Below are positions 1-8,477 of a stretch of DNA of 64,000 nt, piece by piece. The translations under genes were made by a program, and so were the position numbers. The notes below the pieces were generated by a model that made no database searches, was not told the DNA's origin, and saw only the letters and a program-made list of their open reading frames with translations. Source of the DNA: Methyloversatilis discipulorum (GTDB taxonomy: Bacteria > Pseudomonadota > Gammaproteobacteria > Burkholderiales > Rhodocyclaceae); assembly GCF_018780585.1 (NCBI RefSeq), contig NZ_JADMJL010000022.1, positions 1 to 64,000 of the forward strand, written 5' to 3'. Position 1 is the first letter of the stretch. The number at the start of each line of letters is the position of its first letter.

Positions 1-664
1 AGGCTTCGTTTTCCCAGGCGATCAGCACGTCGCCGATGCCGCGCTCGACGAAGGTGGTGGTCGAGCCGCGCGCGCCGGAATCGAGCACCTTCACGTTGGC
101 GAACAGTTTCTTGACGAAGTCCTTGGCGGTGGCGTCCGAGCCGCCCGGCTGCTTCAGCGCGTAGGCCCAGGCGGCCAGGTAGTTCCAGCGGGCACCGCCC
201 GAGGTCTTCGGATTCGGCGTGATCACTTCGACGCCTGGCTTGACCAGGTCGCTCCAGTCCTTCAGGCCCTTGGGGTTGCCCTTGCGCACCAGGAACACGA
301 TGGTCGAGGTGTAGGGTGAGGCGTTGTGCTGCAGCCGCTTCTGCCAGTCGGCGGGGATGAGCTTGCCGTTCTGATGCAGTGCATCGACGTCGTAGGCCAG
401 CGCCAGCGTCACCACGTCGGCTTCGAGGCCGTCGATGACCGAGCGCGCCTGCTTGCCGGAGCCGCCGTGCGACTGCTTGATGGTGACGTTGTCGCCGGTC
501 TTGGCCTTCCAGTGCTTGGCGAAGGCGCTGTTGAAGTCCTGATAGAGCTCGCGCGTCGGGTCGTAGGACACGTTCAGCAGCGTGATGTCGGCGGCGAAGG
601 AATTGGCGACAAGCGTGGTGCCGAGCAGCAGGCTGGCGGCGAGGGTGCGCAGGGTCGTTTTCAT
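1..664 (-). CDS. sbp: Sulfate-binding periplasmic protein of an ABC importer, 3' end cut off
   Basis: Reading the minus strand from ATG at 664 gives a signal peptide ([15 protein letters not shown], cleavage after NSFA) and then the mature start [16 protein letters not shown], typical of the Sbp/CysP sulfate and thiosulfate receptors. Further family signatures are [24 protein letters not shown] and [16 protein letters not shown]. The protein would bind sulfate in the periplasm and hand it to a CysTWA-type permease, which should lie to the left of the window. About 221 codons are visible and the C-terminal third is missing. It is divergent from the photolyase-like gene. An inverted repeat at 749-775 lies upstream and may be its operator. 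Sulfate and thiosulfate specificity cannot be separated here. Confidence 0.9.
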   Translation of the reverse strand, partial: MKTTLRTLAASLLLGTTLVANSFAADITLLNVSYDPTRELYQDFNSAFAKHWKAKTGDNVTIKQSHGGSGKQARSVIDGLEADVVTLALAYDVDALHQNGKLIPADWQKRLQHNASPYTSTIVFLVRKGNPKGLKDWSDLVKPGVEVITPNPKTSGGARWNYLAAWAYALKQPGGSDATAKDFVKKLFANVKVLDSGARGSTTTFVERGIGDVLIAWENEA

Positions 665-748
665 TTTGTGTGGCTCCGTGTTGGGAAACATGCGATGGAG
701 CGCACTCTAGGCAGCGGGCCGTGCGAAGCGAACCAATTAAAACTGCGC

Positions 749-775
749 TGCTTTGCAGTGGATTCCTGCAAAGCA
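749..775. promoter_or_regulatory. 10-bp inverted repeat in the sbp/photolyase divergent region
   Basis: TGCTTTGCAG and CTGCAAAGCA form a perfect 10-bp inverted repeat around a 7-base centre, about 85-110 bases upstream of the sbp start. The surrounding 665-862 interval has no gene. A LysR-type regulator such as CysB is known to control sbp genes, so a regulator site is plausible. The sequence alone does not identify the protein. Confidence 0.4.
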
Positions 776-862
776 TTTGCAGCGGAGTGGGAAGCGACCG
801 TGCGAACCTGCGCGGGATTTTTCCGGCGTGGCAGTGGTCTGTGGCACGAAAGGATGCTGCCG

Positions 863-2044
863 ATGAACGACCTCTTCACCCCACTCGCGCGCGACGCGGC
901 CGACCACGATTTCGAACCGACACCGCGGGCCGCGCTGGCGCGTATCGACGCCGTCCGCCCGGGCGTCTATGCGCGTACGCGCAATCACCTCGACGGCGCG
1001 GTGACGCGGCTGTCGCCCTATCTGACGCACGGCTTCATCGATGTACCGCAGGTGATCGAGCGGCTGTCGCAGCGCGTCGCACTGTCGGCGGACGACAAGA
1101 TCGTGTTCGAACTGGCCTGGCGCGAGTACTTTCACCACCTGTGGCGCCACTCGGGCGAAGGCATTTTCGAGCCGCGCCGGCCGCCGCCGGCCTCGGGCTA
1201 CGCCGCAGCGGTGCCGGACGACGTGCGCGCGGGGCGCACCGGCGTGCCGGTGATCGACGGCGCGGTGCGCGCCCTGTACGACACCGGCTATCTGCACAAT
1301 CACGCGCGCATGTGGCTGGCCAGCTATGTCGTACACCTGCGCAAGACGCACTGGCGCGCCGGCGCCGACTGGATGTACCGCCATCTGCTCGACGGCGATC
1401 TGGCGTCGAACACGCTGTCCTGGCAGTGGGTGGCCGGCACGCTGACCGGAAAGCCTTATCTGTTCAATGCGGAGAACGTCGCCCGCTACGCGCCCGATCT
1501 GGCCAGTCCGGGTACGGTGATCGACGCCGGTTACGAGGTGCTCGACCGCATCGCACGGCAGTCGCCGGACTGTGGTCCGGAACCCGGGCACGCACCGGGC
1601 GTGGTCGAACCGGCGCCGGGCGTGGTGCCCGACCCGGATATCTGGGGCCTGCGCGACGACCGTCGCGAGTGCTGGATCATGCATCCGTGGGCGCTGGGCG
1701 CGCCGCCGCAGGGCCGGGTGATCGGCTGGCTGGAGCCGTCCTTCCACGCGCGCTTCCCGTGGAGCGAAAAGCGCTGGAACTTCGTACTCACGCGCATGCG
1801 TGCCGCCTGCGACGGCATCGTCGTCGGCGATGCGCGTGCGCTGCGCGAACGGCTGGGCGAGGTCCGGCTGGCGTCGATGCAGACGCTGAATCCGGGCTAT
1901 ACCGAGGCGATGCACGCCGCCGGCGTGCTGTGCGAGCCGGTGGCACGGCAGTTCGACGACCCACCGCAGCCCATGCCGTCCTTCACCCGCTTCTGGCAGA
2001 CAGTGGCGCCGCAGGCGGCGACTACGCAGCCTTGGCATCGCTGA
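863..2044 (+). CDS. Photolyase/cryptochrome homologue made only of the FAD-binding domain
   Basis: This 393-residue protein matches the helical FAD-binding half of the photolyase/cryptochrome family but has no N-terminal alpha/beta antenna domain. Visible signatures are TRLSPYLTHGF, the WREYFHHLWRH segment, NHARMWLASYVVHL and the core DGDLASNTLSWQWVAGT, which corresponds to the class I motif with the flavin-contacting asparagine and the WQW tryptophans. A C-terminal extension of about 150 residues follows and looks like a separate small domain (WIMHPWALG, RWNFVLTRM). ATG 863 was chosen because AAAGGA (849-854) sits 8 bases upstream; an in-frame ATG at 854 lacks such a site. It is followed after 7 bases by the DUF3429 gene and then by a full-length homologue. 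Repair or light-sensing activity is unproven. Confidence 0.8.
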   Translation: MNDLFTPLARDAADHDFEPTPRAALARIDAVRPGVYARTRNHLDGAVTRLSPYLTHGFIDVPQVIERLSQRVALSADDKIVFELAWREYFHHLWRHSGEGIFEPRRPPPASGYAAAVPDDVRAGRTGVPVIDGAVRALYDTGYLHNHARMWLASYVVHLRKTHWRAGADWMYRHLLDGDLASNTLSWQWVAGTLTGKPYLFNAENVARYAPDLASPGTVIDAGYEVLDRIARQSPDCGPEPGHAPGVVEPAPGVVPDPDIWGLRDDRRECWIMHPWALGAPPQGRVIGWLEPSFHARFPWSEKRWNFVLTRMRAACDGIVVGDARALRERLGEVRLASMQTLNPGYTEAMHAAGVLCEPVARQFDDPPQPMPSFTRFWQTVAPQAATTQPWHR

Positions 2045-2051
2045 GGATTCC

Positions 2052-2501
2052 ATGACACTGAACGTTGCCGCTCGCCATCCCGCCCGGCTGCTCGGGCTGG
2101 CCGGCCTGCTTCCATTCGTCGGACTGACCGTCGCCATTCACGCCCTGGATGCGCAGCGCGCGTCGCTTGCGCACGCCCAGCTCGCCTACGGTGCCACCAT
2201 CGTCAGCTTCATCGGCGCGCTGCACTGGGGGCTGGCGATGCGCGACGCCGCACTCGATGCGACGGCGCAGTGGCGCGCCCTCGGCTGGGGGGTGATGCCC
2301 TCGCTGGTCGCCTGGTGCGCCTTGCTGCTGCCGCTGCCGACCGGGCTGTGGCTGCTGGCGGCGCTGGTGCCCGCCTGCTGGTGGATGGATGCGCGGCTGT
2401 CGCGTGCGCTGTCGCTGGAGCCGTGGTTCATGCAGCTGCGCACGCTGCTCAGTGCCATCGTGACGGTCTGTCTGTTGCTGTCTGCGCTGGCGATGGCCTG
2501 A
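2052..2501 (+). CDS. DUF3429 inner-membrane protein
   Basis: 149 residues with four or five hydrophobic segments, for example LLGLAGLLPFVGLTVAI near the N-terminus and LLSAIVTVCLLLSALAMA at the end. The GATIVSFIGALHWGLAM stretch is the family signature of DUF3429 (related to mitochondrial TMEM69). The function of the family is unknown. GAGGATTCC just upstream of ATG 2052 serves as ribosome-binding site. It lies between two photolyase-family genes with gaps of 7 and 2 bases, so the three are very likely cotranscribed. Confidence 0.8.
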   Translation: MTLNVAARHPARLLGLAGLLPFVGLTVAIHALDAQRASLAHAQLAYGATIVSFIGALHWGLAMRDAALDATAQWRALGWGVMPSLVAWCALLLPLPTGLWLLAALVPACWWMDARLSRALSLEPWFMQLRTLLSAIVTVCLLLSALAMA

Positions 2502-2503
2502 CC

Positions 2504-4063
2504 ATGCAGGTGGTCTGGTTCAAGCGCGACCTGCGCGTCGCCGACCACGCGCCGCTGTGTGCCGCGGCAGCGGCGGGGCCGGTGCTGGCGCTTTACGTCT
2601 ACGAGCCGCGACTGCTTGCCGAGCCGGACGTCGATGCGCGCCATATCGGCTTCCTGAACGAGGCGCTGGACGATTTCGAGCGCCGGCTGCACGCGCTCGG
2701 CCTGCCGCTGCTGCGCCTGCACGGCGACATGCCGGCACTGCTCGAACGGCTGCATGCGTCCACGCGGATCGATGGGCTGTGGAGCCATGAGGAGACCGGC
2801 AACCTGGCCAGCTTCGAGCGCGACCGCGCGGTTGCCGCCTGGTGCCGGCAGCACGGCGTGGCCTGGCGCGAACTGCCGAGCGGCGGCGTGGTGCGTCGGC
2901 TCAGCGACCGCGACACCTGGTCGGATCGCTGGATGCGCCGCATGACTCCGGCGCCGCTGCCGCCACCGCCACGCATCACGGCGGCACGCGTGCCGCTCGC
3001 TGGCCTGCAGCGCGCGCCGACTGCGGCCGAGCTGGGCCTGCACTCGACCGACATCGAAGCGCGCCAGCCGGCGGGCAGGGCGCAGGCGCGGCAGATACTG
3101 GACGATTTCCTCGCGCACCGCGTGACGCGCTACCGGCGTGGCATGTCGAGTCCGCTCAGCGGTGCGCACGACTGTTCGCGCCTGTCGCCGCATCTGAGCT
3201 TCGGCTCGCTGTCGCTGCGCGAGGTCGTGCATGCGGTGTGGCGCGAACGGGCCCGCTGGCTCGCGCAGCCACCAGGCGCGCACGCGCAGGCCGTGCTCGC
3301 CGGCCTCAAATCGTTCGAGAGCCGGCTGCACTGGCACTGTCATTTCATCCAGAAGCTGGAGTCGGAACCGCAGATCGAGCTGCGCGCGGTGAACCGCCTG
3401 TACGACGGTCTGCGCGAGGCGGACTACTCGGTCGAGCGGCAGCGCGCGTGGTGCCGCGGCGAAACAGGCTATCCCTTCATCGACGCCTGCATGCGGGCGC
3501 TGAATGCGACCGGCTGGATCAACTTCCGCATGCGCGCGATGCTGGTCGCCTTCTCGTCCTACCAGCTGTGGAACCACTGGCGCGAACCGGGCCTGCATCT
3601 GGCGAGGATGTTCACCGACTTCGAACCGGGCATCCACTGGCCGCAGGTGCAGATGCAGTCGGGCGTCACCGGCATCAACACGCTGCGCATCTACAACCCG
3701 GTGAAACAGCAGCTGGACCAGGACCCGAAGGGCATTTTCGTGCGCCGCTGGCTGCCCGAACTGGCGCGCGTGCCGCTGTCGTTGCTGGCCGAGCCCTGGC
3801 TGATGAGCGTCGCACAGCAGCGCGAAGCGGGATGCCTGATCGGACGCGACTACCCGGCGCCGGTGGTCGATCACATCGTCGCCGCGCGCCATGCGCGCGA
3901 CGCCGTGTGGGCGGTCAGGAAGAAGCCGGAGGCGGCGGCCGAGGCGCGACGCGTGCTGGTGCAGCACGGCAGTCGGAATCCGGACAGGGAAGGGCGGCGG
4001 CGCCCTGGGCGCAAGGTGAAGACGAAAGCTGACGACGGCGGCCAGATGGGCTTCGGCTTCTGA
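2504..4063 (+). CDS. Full-length photolyase/cryptochrome family flavoprotein
   Basis: 519 residues. The N-terminal alpha/beta antenna domain (about 1-130) begins MQVVWFKRDLRVADHAPL, a hallmark of the family, and the helical FAD domain follows (RLSPHLSFGSLSLREVV, GYPFIDACMRALNATGW, NFRMRAMLVAF). The usual class I core DGDLAANNGGWQW is replaced by FEPGIHWPQVQMQSG followed by TGINTLRIYNP, as in a separate clade of photolyase-like proteins common in bacteria. The fixed asparagine near flavin N5 is therefore not in its usual sequence context. ATG 2504 starts 2 bases after the DUF3429 stop; the more upstream open frame overlaps that gene and was not used. The C-terminal tail is basic. Photorepair or light sensing is inferred from family membership only. 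Confidence 0.85.
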   Translation: MQVVWFKRDLRVADHAPLCAAAAAGPVLALYVYEPRLLAEPDVDARHIGFLNEALDDFERRLHALGLPLLRLHGDMPALLERLHASTRIDGLWSHEETGNLASFERDRAVAAWCRQHGVAWRELPSGGVVRRLSDRDTWSDRWMRRMTPAPLPPPPRITAARVPLAGLQRAPTAAELGLHSTDIEARQPAGRAQARQILDDFLAHRVTRYRRGMSSPLSGAHDCSRLSPHLSFGSLSLREVVHAVWRERARWLAQPPGAHAQAVLAGLKSFESRLHWHCHFIQKLESEPQIELRAVNRLYDGLREADYSVERQRAWCRGETGYPFIDACMRALNATGWINFRMRAMLVAFSSYQLWNHWREPGLHLARMFTDFEPGIHWPQVQMQSGVTGINTLRIYNPVKQQLDQDPKGIFVRRWLPELARVPLSLLAEPWLMSVAQQREAGCLIGRDYPAPVVDHIVAARHARDAVWAVRKKPEAAAEARRVLVQHGSRNPDREGRRRPGRKVKTKADDGGQMGFGF

Positions 4064-4079
4064 CCGCCCCCTGACCCCT

Positions 4080-5255
4080 CTAGTCCCCGAGTGCCTGCAC
4101 CAGATCCGCGATCAGGTCATCCGCGTCCTCGATGCCGATCGACAGGCGCAGCATCGAATCGGGAATGCCGCGCCGCGCCCGTTCTTCCGGCGCGATGCCG
4201 TGGTGCGTGGTGGTGCAGGGCTGGGTGACCAGACTTTCGACACCGCCAAGGCTGGGCGCCAGCTTGATCAGGCGCAGGCGGTCGGCGACGCGGGTGGCGG
4301 CGGCGCCGTCGCCGCGCACGACGATGCTCAGCATGCCGCCGAAGCCATCCATCTGCGCCCTGGCCAGCGCATGACCCGGTGCGTCCGGCAGTCCCGGGTA
4401 GTGCACGCGCGCAATCTTCGGGTGGCGCGCCATCGCCTCGGCCACAGCCTGTGCATTGGCATTGTGCTGACGCACGCGCACGACCAGCGTGCGCAGGCTG
4501 CGCGACAGCAGCGCGGCGGTTTCCGGCGACGGCACGGTGCCGAGATTCTTGCGCCAGGCCTGAATCGGCTCCAGCAAGGCTTTGTTGGCCATCAGTGCAC
4601 CGGCGGTCAGATCGCTGTGACCACCCAGATACTTGGTCGCGCTGTGCATGACGATGTCGGCGCCCAGTTCGAGCGGCCGCTGGTTCACCGGCGACGCGAA
4701 GGTGTTGTCGATGGCCACCAGCGCGCCGTGTGCATGCGCCCTGTCGGCAAGCGCGCGGATGTCGACGACGTCCAGCGTCGGGTTGGTCGGCGTTTCGAAG
4801 AACACCAGCCCGACGCCATCGGCCAGCAGCGCGTCGAGCCTGTCGGACTCGCTGCCGAGAATGCAGTGCGTGCGCAGTCCGAGGCCCGGCAGCTGCTGTT
4901 CGAGCAGTTCCAGCGTGCCGCCATAGGCATCTCCGACGCAGACGATGCCCTTGCGGCCGTGCGTCAGGAAAAGCGCACTGAGGGCTGCCATGCCGGACGA
5001 GAACACCCAGGCCGCCTCGGCCGACTCCAGACCGGCCAGCGTTTCCTCGACCGCCTGTATCGTCGGATTCAGACCGTAGCGCGTGTACAACCCACCACGC
5101 CTGCGGCCGTCGATCACCTCAAGCAGATCGGCGGTCGAATCGAAACCGAAAGTGGTGGTGTTGTAGACCGGCGGGTAGGGGCTGCCATAGGCGTCACCGG
5201 TCGTGTGACCGTGAATTGCGCGAGTGGCGAGGCGTGTGTGCTTGGTGCTGGACAT
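4080..5255 (-). CDS. Cys/Met-metabolism PLP-dependent enzyme (cystathionine gamma-synthase/beta-lyase type)
   Basis: 391 residues, full length for the family. The Schiff-base lysine is in MHSATKYLGGHSD. Other conserved stretches are TRYGLNPT, GLESAEAAWVFSSGMAA, FFETPTNPTLDVVDI and the C-terminal SLGGVESLVTQP. The enzyme would act in the cytoplasm in transsulfuration (cystathionine gamma-synthase, cystathionine lyase or homocysteine formation). Members of this fold cannot be assigned to one reaction without tests. Its Shine-Dalgarno sequence lies in the 3' arm of an 8-bp hairpin (5260-5281). The upstream neighbour on the same strand is the cyclase-FHA gene, 53 bases away. Confidence 0.88.
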   Translation of the reverse strand: MSSTKHTRLATRAIHGHTTGDAYGSPYPPVYNTTTFGFDSTADLLEVIDGRRRGGLYTRYGLNPTIQAVEETLAGLESAEAAWVFSSGMAALSALFLTHGRKGIVCVGDAYGGTLELLEQQLPGLGLRTHCILGSESDRLDALLADGVGLVFFETPTNPTLDVVDIRALADRAHAHGALVAIDNTFASPVNQRPLELGADIVMHSATKYLGGHSDLTAGALMANKALLEPIQAWRKNLGTVPSPETAALLSRSLRTLVVRVRQHNANAQAVAEAMARHPKIARVHYPGLPDAPGHALARAQMDGFGGMLSIVVRGDGAAATRVADRLRLIKLAPSLGGVESLVTQPCTTTHHGIAPEERARRGIPDSMLRLSIGIEDADDLIADLVQALGD

Positions 5256-5259
5256 GGGC

Positions 5260-5281
5260 GGCCTTCCTTCAGGGGAAGGCC
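5260..5281 (-). promoter_or_regulatory. Hairpin that covers the ribosome-binding site of the PLP-enzyme gene
   Basis: On the minus strand GGCCTTCC-CCTGAA-GGAAGGCC forms a perfect 8-bp stem. The 3' arm contains the AGGAAGG Shine-Dalgarno sequence, 6 bases from the ATG at 5255. In the folded form the site would be paired, so translation could depend on temperature, a ligand or another factor. It could also be left over from a terminator of the upstream gene, but there is no T-tract. Confidence 0.45.
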
Positions 5282-5308
5282 GAAGAATACGCCGGCTGAA
5301 CGGTGAGA

Positions 5309-6202
5309 TCAGCCCAGGCAGAAGAACTCGACCACGTCGCTCGCTGCGCTGCGCGGTGAGCCGAAGGCGAGCCAGCCGTGGCCGTCGATGACGACTTCCT
5401 CGCGCGTCAGTGCGAATTCGTGGCGACCCTCGATGGTGACGAAGGTGCCGTTGCTGGAGCGGTCAGTCAGTACGAAGCGGTCGCGGCGGAATTCGAGGTC
5501 GCAGTGCTGGCGCGACGCGCGGGCGTCCTTGACCAGGATGTCGACGCCGGCGTCGCGTCCCATGCGCAGGCGCGGATGTTCGGCGCCGAGCAGCCAGACG
5601 CGGCCGCCGTGGTAGACGCGCATTTCCAGCTTGCCGCTGCTGAAGTTCAGTCCGCCGACGTGGGTGACGTGCTCCGAGTGCTCGCAGCGCAGTTCGCACA
5701 TTTCGACCGAGCGCGCGACACCCTTGACGACGCGCGGCGGCATCGGCCGCACCATATGCTGGAAGTGCTCGCTGAGGCGCACCGCGGCTTCGGTCGACAC
5801 GATGGCGCGGCCGTGGCTGCCCAGTTCGGACAGACGGGCGGCGATGTTCACCGATTCGCCGTAGATATCGTCGCCGGTTTCGATGACCGGTCCGAAGTGG
5901 AAACCGGTGCGCACGCCGAGCGAGAAATGCGTGGCCAGCGGCAGGCCGCTGATGTCGCGGTGGATGGCCAGCGCGGTATCAGCGGCGTGGTCGCAGGCGC
6001 GGAAGGTGGCGAGCAGGCCGTCGCCCGTCATCTTGATCACGCGGCCTGAACTGCCGATGACCGAGTCGCGCATGGTGCGCAGGCAGCGGTCGATCAGCGC
6101 GAAGGCGGCGGTGTCACCCATGCGCTCATAGAGCTGGGTGCTGCCCACCAGGTCGGCGAACAGCACGGCGCATTCCTTCGATACGGGCGGTACGCGGGCC
6201 AT
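5309..6202 (-). CDS. Class III adenylate/guanylate cyclase fused to an FHA domain
   Basis: 297 residues. The cyclase domain (about 8-180) has both metal aspartates (D17 in FADLVGSTQL, D61 in KMTGDGLL), a substrate-lysine candidate K57, and YGESVNIAARL carrying the catalytic Asn and Arg. The FHA domain (about 200-285) has RMGRDAGVD, SRQHCDLEF and SSNGTF, the phosphothreonine-binding signature. It should make cAMP or cGMP in the cytoplasm in response to a phosphorylated partner. Start ATG 6202 has AAGGA just upstream, inside the end of the CitE-like gene; the gap to that gene is 6 bases, so they form one operon. No membrane segment is seen. Confidence 0.88.
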   Translation of the reverse strand: MARVPPVSKECAVLFADLVGSTQLYERMGDTAAFALIDRCLRTMRDSVIGSSGRVIKMTGDGLLATFRACDHAADTALAIHRDISGLPLATHFSLGVRTGFHFGPVIETGDDIYGESVNIAARLSELGSHGRAIVSTEAAVRLSEHFQHMVRPMPPRVVKGVARSVEMCELRCEHSEHVTHVGGLNFSSGKLEMRVYHGGRVWLLGAEHPRLRMGRDAGVDILVKDARASRQHCDLEFRRDRFVLTDRSSNGTFVTIEGRHEFALTREEVVIDGHGWLAFGSPRSAASDVVEFFCLG

Positions 6203-6208
6203 GATTCC

Positions 6209-7201
6209 TTAGGCGAAGAAGCGGCTGCGCACGTCGTCGGGCAGGACGACGCCGGTGGCGTGTGCGCGGGCGAGCAGCTCCCAATAGTAGCGATAGGAGG
6301 CGCGATCGTGCAGCGTGTCGTGGTGCCGCGTCGGGCCCCAGCTCGCGTCCTGCGCACCGCAAAGGATGGCGATGGCGTCCTCGACTTCGCTGAAGTCGGG
6401 CCGCATTTCCTCGACGATGGGCAGGATCTGGTTCGGGTGGATGCTCCACATGCGCATGAAACCGAACTGGCGGCGTGCGCGGCGAGCGTCGTTGCGGATG
6501 AAGTCGACGTCGCGGATTTCGGTGGTGACGTTGTGCGTCGGCACCACACCGCAGCCGTGCGCCGCGGCGGCGATTTCGCACTTGGTGCGCACGATGATGG
6601 GGTGTTCGAACTGGGTCGGGCTCTTCATCGCGTCGCCCGGCAGCGCACCGTGGTGGGCGCTGACGAAGTCCATCAGGCCGAGGTCTATCGATTCCACGCG
6701 TTCCATCGCGGCGATGTTCCACACCTCACGCAGCGCGCCGTGGCTTTCGATCAGCACGTGCACCGGAATGCTGCGCTTCAGACCGGCCATCGTTTCGCAG
6801 GTGCGCAGCCAGTCGAGCTGCACGCGCACGTCGTCGGCCGAGCGCGCCTTGGGCAGTGTGATGAAGGCAAGCTTGTCGCCGGCTTCGCCGACGATGACGT
6901 CCATGTCGGCCTTCCAGTGCGCATGCGTCACGTCGTGGATGCGCACGCCGACGCGGTTGAAACGGTTGTCCTCACTGGCGATCACGGACGCGCACAGCTT
7001 GCGGTGTTCGACCTCGTTGCCGGCGGCTGCGCCGTCCTCGCAATCGCAGGTGACGTCGAAGATGGGGCCCAGTTCGGCCTGCAGCGCGAGCGCCTTGCGC
7101 ATCAGCTTTTCCGAGCCGGCGTAGTGGTCGACGGCGGGCAGGATGGGGAAGGGCTTGTCGCCCTTGTACAGCACCTCGCGCGGATGGACGGCAGCGTTCA
7201 T
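6209..7201 (-). CDS. HpcH/HpaI aldolase - citrate lyase (CitE-like) family protein
   Basis: 330 residues. Family motifs are DVTCDCEDGAAAG (metal-binding Asp/Glu region), ITLPKARS, HVLIESHGALREV, DLGLMDF and MWSIHPNQI. It belongs to the TIM-barrel CoA-ester lyases and aldolases that cleave or form C-C bonds in citramalyl-, malyl- or 3-hydroxyacyl-CoA. It is not close to the classical serine-cycle malyl-CoA lyase as I remember that sequence. The neighbour mdh suggests a link to malate or oxaloacetate metabolism, but substrate assignment would be a guess. GGAG precedes ATG 7201. A terminator for mdh lies just upstream. Confidence 0.75.
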   Translation of the reverse strand: MNAAVHPREVLYKGDKPFPILPAVDHYAGSEKLMRKALALQAELGPIFDVTCDCEDGAAAGNEVEHRKLCASVIASEDNRFNRVGVRIHDVTHAHWKADMDVIVGEAGDKLAFITLPKARSADDVRVQLDWLRTCETMAGLKRSIPVHVLIESHGALREVWNIAAMERVESIDLGLMDFVSAHHGALPGDAMKSPTQFEHPIIVRTKCEIAAAAHGCGVVPTHNVTTEIRDVDFIRNDARRARRQFGFMRMWSIHPNQILPIVEEMRPDFSEVEDAIAILCGAQDASWGPTRHHDTLHDRASYRYYWELLARAHATGVVLPDDVRSRFFA

Positions 7202-7218
7202 GCGGAAAACTCCGGCAT

Positions 7219-7248
7219 AAAAAAAGCGGCCACGTTACCGGGCCGCTT
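7219..7248 (-). terminator. Intrinsic terminator downstream of mdh
   Basis: On the minus strand AAGCGGCC, a 9-base loop and GGCCGCTT are followed by a run of seven T (positions 7225 to 7219). It lies between mdh and the CitE-like gene. Read-through would be needed for one long operon, so it probably separates or attenuates the two units. Confidence 0.75.
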
Positions 7249-7263
7249 CTTTCGATTCAAGCC

Positions 7264-7316
7264 TGTGCGCCCCCGGATCGGCCCAGCAGAGCGGGGTGAT
7301 CCGGAACGGGCGCACA
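7264..7316. repeat. Long imperfect inverted repeat in the mdh 3' region
   Basis: TGTGCGCCC-CCGGATC (7264-7279) pairs with GATCCGG-AAC-GGGCGCACA (7298-7316): 16 paired bases with a 3-base bulge and an 18-base loop. It begins 11 bases after the mdh stop and precedes the intrinsic terminator. It may stabilise the mdh mRNA end; no T-tract follows it. Confidence 0.5.
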
Positions 7317-7327
7317 TGACCGGCAGA

Positions 7328-8320
7328 TCAGAGCAGGTCGGCGACGCCGGCGCGCTCCTCTTCCAGTTCGGCCAGCGTCTTGGCGACGTAGGGCTTCGAG
7401 AACTCGTCGATCTCCAGGCCCTTGACGATGGTGTATTCGCCGTTGGCGCAGATGCACGGGAAGCCGAACACCAGGCCTTCCGGGATGCCGTAGGAACCGT
7501 CGGACGGCACGCCCATGGTGACCCAGTCACCGTTTGAGCCGAGATGCCAGTCGCGCATGTGGTCGATCGCGGCGTTGGCGGCCGAAGCAGCCGACGACAG
7601 GCCACGGGCCTCGATGATGGCGGCGCCGCGCTTGCCGACGGTCGGCAGGAAGGTCTTGGCGTTCCACTCCTGATCGTTCACCAGCTGGGCGACGCTGTCG
7701 CCGTTCGAGGTGGCGAAGCGGTAGTCGGCGTACATCGTCGGGCTGTGGTTGCCCCACACGGTCATCGTCTTGAATGACGACACCGGACGGCCGATCTTGG
7801 CCGACAGCTGCGACAGCGCGCGGTTGTGGTCCAGACGCAGCATGGCGGTGAAGTTCTTCGCCGGGACGCGGCCACCGGCCTTGGCGGCGGTCTTCATCGC
7901 GATGTAGGCGTTGGTGTTGCAGGGGTTGCCGACCACCAGGATCTTGCAGTTCGGGCTTGCGTTCTGGCCGATGGCCGCGCCCTGCACGGTGAAGATCTTG
8001 GCGTTTTCGGTCAGCAGGTCCTTGCGCTCCATGCCGGGGCCGCGCGGACGGGCACCGACCAGCAGCGCGAAGTCGGCGTCCTTGAACGCGACGTTCGGGT
8101 CATCGGTGGCGATCATGCCGGCGAGCAGCGGGAAGGCGCAGTCGTCCAGTTCCATCATCACACCGGTCAGCGCCTTCTGGGCCTGCGGCAGGTCGAGCAG
8201 TTGAAGAATGACCGGCTGGTCCTTGCCGAGCATTTCGCCGCTGGCGATACGGAACAGCAGGGCGTAGCCGATTTGACCGGCAGCGCCGGTCACCGCGACG
8301 CGAAGAGGCGTCTTTGACAT
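7328..8320 (-). CDS. mdh: Malate dehydrogenase
   Basis: 330 residues. The NAD-binding start is [20 protein letters not shown]. The substrate arginines lie in [16 protein letters not shown], the NPCNTNAY segment is present, and the catalytic His is in [13 protein letters not shown]. It oxidises malate to oxaloacetate in the TCA cycle. ATG 8320 is preceded by AGGAGA, so the longer open frame upstream is not needed. It is divergent from the GntR gene and faces away from the sdh-glt-odh block that supplies the rest of the cycle. Length and motifs match the cytosolic-type MDH of betaproteobacteria. Confidence 0.96.
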   Translation of the reverse strand: MSKTPLRVAVTGAAGQIGYALLFRIASGEMLGKDQPVILQLLDLPQAQKALTGVMMELDDCAFPLLAGMIATDDPNVAFKDADFALLVGARPRGPGMERKDLLTENAKIFTVQGAAIGQNASPNCKILVVGNPCNTNAYIAMKTAAKAGGRVPAKNFTAMLRLDHNRALSQLSAKIGRPVSSFKTMTVWGNHSPTMYADYRFATSNGDSVAQLVNDQEWNAKTFLPTVGKRGAAIIEARGLSSAASAANAAIDHMRDWHLGSNGDWVTMGVPSDGSYGIPEGLVFGFPCICANGEYTIVKGLEIDEFSKPYVAKTLAELEEERAGVADLL

Positions 8321-8477
8321 GGTGGTCTCCTGTCTGAGGATGGGACGGGGCGTTATCAGTGCGTTGTGCGCGGGCCGAATTATGGTCGACCCGCGGCGGT
8401 TTTGACACACAGCACAAAAATCGGCGTTCGCAACCGGGGCTGGCCGGCCGGAAAGTGCGTTTTTGCACGGCATCAAT

